Source: CAWDMN01 sp963803155 (GTDB lineage: Bacteria; Acidobacteriota; Terriglobia; Versatilivoradales; Versatilivoraceae). Taken from it: DNA of 64,000 nt. The notes below the pieces were generated by a model, which was not told the DNA's origin, did not search any database, and worked only from the letters and a program-made list of their open reading frames with translations. Position numbers and translations under genes: made by a program. The stretch is taken from NCBI GenBank assembly GCA_963803155.1, contig CAWDMN010000037.1, positions 37,326 through 101,325 on the forward strand, in the 5' to 3' direction. Shown one piece after another: positions 61,279-64,000 of this stretch (within the stretch, counting starts at the first letter, position 1; each line of letters begins with the position of its first letter).

Positions 61279-62685
61279 ATGCAATCGCAACTTCCGAAAC
61301 CCTCTGTTTTCACTCCCAGGTGTGACGGGCAAAAAGGGATAGCTCTACTGGCCTCTCTTTTCGTCCTGATGGTTCTGACGTTGTTAGGTTTGGGATTAAT
61401 GCTCGCGTCCAGCACCGAGGTGATGATCGATCAAAATTACCGGGAATCCCGCGCGGCCTTTTATGCCTCCGTGGCAGGGACGGAAGAGGCCCGCATTCGA
61501 TTGGGCTTATCCATCGATCCGGAAGGGACGCCGATTGCCACCCGCTTGAATGACGCCAATGCCTCTACGACCGGCGTATACATTGTAGCCAACAATTCCA
61601 TCAATCCCGCTGACACCAGTTCCAAGTATTACGATTCTGAGCTGGGCTCCATCACGCGGCGCAACAGCAGTGGAACGCAATCCACAATATCCTCGACTAT
61701 CACCACTACCTACAGGGACTATATCACGCTGCAAGGGAGTACTAATCAGGTTCCTTTTGCCTGGGTAAAAATTACTAGAAAGACGGAGAATCTGGCAGGC
61801 CAGAATTTTAATGTAGATAATTCCGACACCAATAATAACTCGCCGGTATATTTCGGCTCCAACCCCGCCAATGCGAACGTTCTGGTGTCGCAGTATGTCA
61901 ACGACGCTAGCCATGGAGCCTATACGGGGAACCCAGTTTATTTAGTTACTTCCATGTCGCTCGACTCTTCGGGTTCCCAGCACAAAGTGCAAACGGAAAT
62001 CTCGGCACTCCCCCCAGAGCCTGTCACTGCGGCGGTGGACTCTTATAACCAGGTGACATTCCACGGTAGACTCACCGTAAGCGGAATGAATGCCACCGGA
62101 TGCGGTGACACCACTACCGGAGTGGCGGGAGTCCGTTCTCACGGCACGATCGACAGTCCCAACGGTTCAGAAACAGTATTGGGTATTCCTCCCGAGAGCC
62201 CTTCGGTTAATCCATGGGGGCATGATGTTCCCAATCTGATCCAACGGTTGAGAGCTACGGGAAAGTTCAATGACATTAATTCCACGGGGACGAATGTGAC
62301 TTGTTCCGGCGGAGCTTGTGATGGAACCAATGTCAACTTGGGAACTGCCGCGGATATGAAATATTACTACTCGCCGGGGAATCTCGACATTCGCTCCAAT
62401 GGATCGCATGGCGGCGGGATCCTGCTTGTCAATGGGGATATTACTTTTCATGGCGGATTTTCTTTTACCGGACTCATCATTTGCAACGGGACGATTAATT
62501 TCACTGGAGGCGGATCCGATACCATCAATATTACGGGGGCAGTAATCGCGGGCCAGAGCATTGACGATACCTCCACTGATTTGGGAGGCAGTATCAACAT
62601 CCAATACAATAAATGCAGTATTACTCAAGCTTATCAATCCATGCCGATGATCACCTTGAGTTTTAAGGACCGTTCCTTGTATTGA
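61279..62685 (+). CDS. PilX-like pilus assembly protein with beta-solenoid-like C-terminus
   Basis: A 468-residue protein. The N-terminus GQKGIALLASLFVLMVLTLL (about 17-36) followed by STEVMIDQNYRESRAAFYAS is the PilX N-terminal domain, where no canonical +5 glutamate is used. The last 150 residues have strand-turn repeats (GGGILLVNGDITFHGGFSF, GLIICNGTINFTGG, NITGAVIAGQSI) like proteins that form beta-solenoids or polymer-like layers. Length is more than twice that of Pseudomonas PilX, so a tip adhesin role is possible. ATG 61279 follows AGGAGGGAATAT. Confidence 0.82.
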   Translation: MQSQLPKPSVFTPRCDGQKGIALLASLFVLMVLTLLGLGLMLASSTEVMIDQNYRESRAAFYASVAGTEEARIRLGLSIDPEGTPIATRLNDANASTTGVYIVANNSINPADTSSKYYDSELGSITRRNSSGTQSTISSTITTTYRDYITLQGSTNQVPFAWVKITRKTENLAGQNFNVDNSDTNNNSPVYFGSNPANANVLVSQYVNDASHGAYTGNPVYLVTSMSLDSSGSQHKVQTEISALPPEPVTAAVDSYNQVTFHGRLTVSGMNATGCGDTTTGVAGVRSHGTIDSPNGSETVLGIPPESPSVNPWGHDVPNLIQRLRATGKFNDINSTGTNVTCSGGACDGTNVNLGTAADMKYYYSPGNLDIRSNGSHGGGILLVNGDITFHGGFSFTGLIICNGTINFTGGGSDTINITGAVIAGQSIDDTSTDLGGSINIQYNKCSITQAYQSMPMITLSFKDRSLY

Positions 62686-62914
62686 GGATTCGTCCCGCGG
62701 TTTTCATGAGTGGGTGGAGAGTTTGGGCAGATTCTTTAGTGGTGACTCTGCTTATTCCCCCTTTGCGGTAGCCACGGCGAGTCCGCCTAGAGCAGAAGCT
62801 GTGGGCCTTTTGGCTAGTCAGCCAGATTGGCTCCACGCCTCGTAAAATGAGCTCAGCGTGGCTGCCACCCGGAGGTTGCTGAGCATTACAATGTTTATTT
62901 GGAGAAGCAGTGAA

Positions 62915-63553
62915 ATGAAATGGAGCGGTAAGATTGTTTTGATAGCGTGTCTATTTGCGATTCCGGGCCATTTGATTTTTTGCGCCGATGGTGAAAAGAA
63001 AACCCCCCGTCCCGCCAAAAGAGTCTTCACTAATGAGGATTTGGAAAGCCTGCACGGTGCGGATTCTGCTCCCGAACCGGAGGAAGAATCGGATCTTCAG
63101 TCCTCAATAGCCAAGGATGGCGATAAGATCAAGGATGCCACCCCTTCCGCCACGGATGCCGCCGCAACGCCCCCCCAAACTAACGAACAGCGTCTCCAGG
63201 GAATTCAATCTACACGAGCCAAATTGAAAGATGCCAAGCTCAACGAAGTGCGGGCCATTCAGTATCTGGCTGCCTATCAGAAGAAAGCCCAGGAAGCTCA
63301 GGACAAATTCCACAAAGAGACCGCGGAGGCGCAGACTCGCGACATGGAGATCCATGTGACCCGTCTGGGCGAAGAGCGAAAAAAACTTGAGTCTCAATTG
63401 GAAAAATTGAACCAAGCGGCCCGCGAGGCCGGGATCAAGGAGGAGGAGCTGCGGGAAAAAGAGGCAGAACCTTCTTCTTTGCCTGGAACAGCCCAAAGCG
63501 TGCCGCCTCCAGCCGAAACACACCCCGCTCCATCGGACAATCCAAACTCGTAA
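62915..63553 (+). CDS. Secreted coiled-coil protein of unknown function
   Basis: A 212-residue protein with a signal peptide (about 4-24), RVFTNEDLESL (about 36-46), an acidic low-complexity part, a coiled coil of about 85 residues (about 95-180, AAYQKKAQEAQDKFHKETAE and LGEERKKLESQLEKLNQAAR) and a Pro-rich tail. The (V/I)xTNEDL element is common in secreted proteins of Acidobacteriota, where its role is unknown. ATG 62915 follows GGAGAAGCAGTGAA; an upstream in-frame start at 62858 is less likely. It follows the pilin operon after 230 bases and might bind the envelope. Confidence 0.7.
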   Translation: MKWSGKIVLIACLFAIPGHLIFCADGEKKTPRPAKRVFTNEDLESLHGADSAPEPEEESDLQSSIAKDGDKIKDATPSATDAAATPPQTNEQRLQGIQSTRAKLKDAKLNEVRAIQYLAAYQKKAQEAQDKFHKETAEAQTRDMEIHVTRLGEERKKLESQLEKLNQAAREAGIKEEELREKEAEPSSLPGTAQSVPPPAETHPAPSDNPNS

Positions 63554-63700
63554 AAATCAACAGAAATTGCTTCTTGTCTGGCCAGTCTCCGCAGCTTCGA
63601 GGAGAGGGACGCGCCAGAGCGACGCAGTCGCGCGTCACGTGTCGCCATGCCGACCATGCCCCAGCGTAAGCGTGCACGGAGTGCCCGCTCCACCTGATCG

Positions 63701-63975
63701 CTCGCTGACGCTTCGTGCTTTTTGTTTTGGCCCAGTTGCTTTGTCGTGCGAAAAGCGCGAAGTGATAACGAGCGATCAGCCCGGTTTTACTCGCACGGCA
63801 TGATTCTGTACCGCGGAGCCAATCACTCGCTGGCGCTTCGTGCTTTTTGTTTTGGCCCAGTTGCTTTGCGGTGCGAAAAGCGCGAAGTGATAACGAGCGA
63901 TCAGCCCAGTTTTACTCGCACGGCATGATTCTGTACCGCGGAGCCAATCGCTCGCTGGCGCTTCGTGCTTTTTGT
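63701..63975 (+). repeat. Tandem array of a 125-bp repeat (2.2 units)
   Basis: Units begin at 63701, 63826 and 63951, each with CTCGCTGRCGCTTCGTGCTT. The first two are nearly identical over 125 bp; the third diverges after about 25 bases. Each unit contains inverted ends (GCGCGAAGTGATAACGAGCG facing CGCTGGCGCTTCGTGC) and can fold. An inverted single unit is at 57904 and relatives lie at 13924, 17766 and 32114. There are no unique spacers, so this is not CRISPR. The remaining bases from 63554 hold no gene. Confidence 0.8.
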
Positions 63976-64000
63976 CTTCCACAATAGTTCAAGCGAACCC

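Noticed and set aside
63701..64000. Possible CRISPR array at the right edge
   Set aside because: Units are 125 bp, head to tail, without unique spacers; inverted and single copies occur elsewhere and no cas gene is present.
1..64000. tRNA or rRNA genes
   Set aside because: No T-loop-type GGTTCRA in a cloverleaf context and no rRNA-like stretch was found on either strand by eye.

Overview
This window looks like an anaerobic or facultatively fermentative, polysaccharide-degrading bacterium of roughly mid-50s GC content. The gene mix fits an uncultured Acidobacteriota-type lineage (Aminicenantia-like members are one possibility), but no rRNA or marker gene is present, so the lineage is inference only. 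The mix comprises secreted sulfatase, heparinase II/III-like lyase, GH20 enzymes, beta-propellers, a hybrid two-component system with a propeller sensor, GTP-dependent PEP carboxykinase, a bidirectional-type [NiFe] hydrogenase and minor-pilin genes. No tRNA, rRNA or CRISPR array was seen.

Layout. 1-10.4 kb (minus strand): the edge of an antitoxin-like gene, a secreted sulfatase, a transglutaminase-like secreted protein, two translationally coupled secreted beta-propellers and a heparinase-like lyase. 10.7-30.6 kb (plus): a ROK regulator, an M20 amidohydrolase, two alpha/beta hydrolases, two paralogous GH20-type hexosaminidases, an APC permease, a secreted beta-helix protein and a 1395-residue hybrid histidine kinase. 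Together 1-30 kb reads as a carbohydrate-utilisation locus, probably for amino-sugar-containing and sulfated glycans. 30.9-38.5 kb: a URO-D-family protein, a secreted clan-A-type glycosidase, L-rhamnose isomerase (rhaA), the rhamnose/proton symporter (rhaT) and a cytosolic TIM-barrel protein. 38.7-43.8 kb (minus): a secreted ADP-ribosylglycohydrolase-family protein, a frameshifted SGNH hydrolase and pckG.

44.2-58.7 kb is the most interesting part. A PilZ gene is followed by a hydrogenase cluster: DRTGG protein, CBS-pair fused to a GHKL ATPase, second DRTGG protein, PHP phosphoesterase, NuoE, a small GHKL ATPase, an HndB-like 2Fe-2S protein, a 1040-residue fusion of NuoF with a GltD/NfnB-like NAD(P)H:FAD module, a HoxU/NuoG-like iron-sulfur protein, HoxY, HoxH and the hydrogenase maturation protease. 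The DRTGG/CBS/ATPase/PHP set and HndB are typical companions of trimeric electron-bifurcating [FeFe] hydrogenases. Here no H-cluster subunit is present and the catalytic module is [NiFe]. The cluster therefore encodes a chimeric, potentially flavin-bifurcating hydrogenase linking H2, NAD(H), a second nicotinamide pool and possibly ferredoxin. 59.5-63.6 kb holds a minor-pilin operon (GspH/FimT-, PilV-, PilW- and PilX-like) and a secreted coiled-coil protein.

The intergenic DNA is unusually rich in small repeats: a four-copy hairpin family, two miniature elements carrying the decayed start of a four-helix-bundle protein gene, a TIR-bounded block of three hairpins, an element family with ends near GCGAAGTG..ACGAGCGATC that forms a 125-bp tandem array at the right edge, and a decayed REP-associated transposase start.
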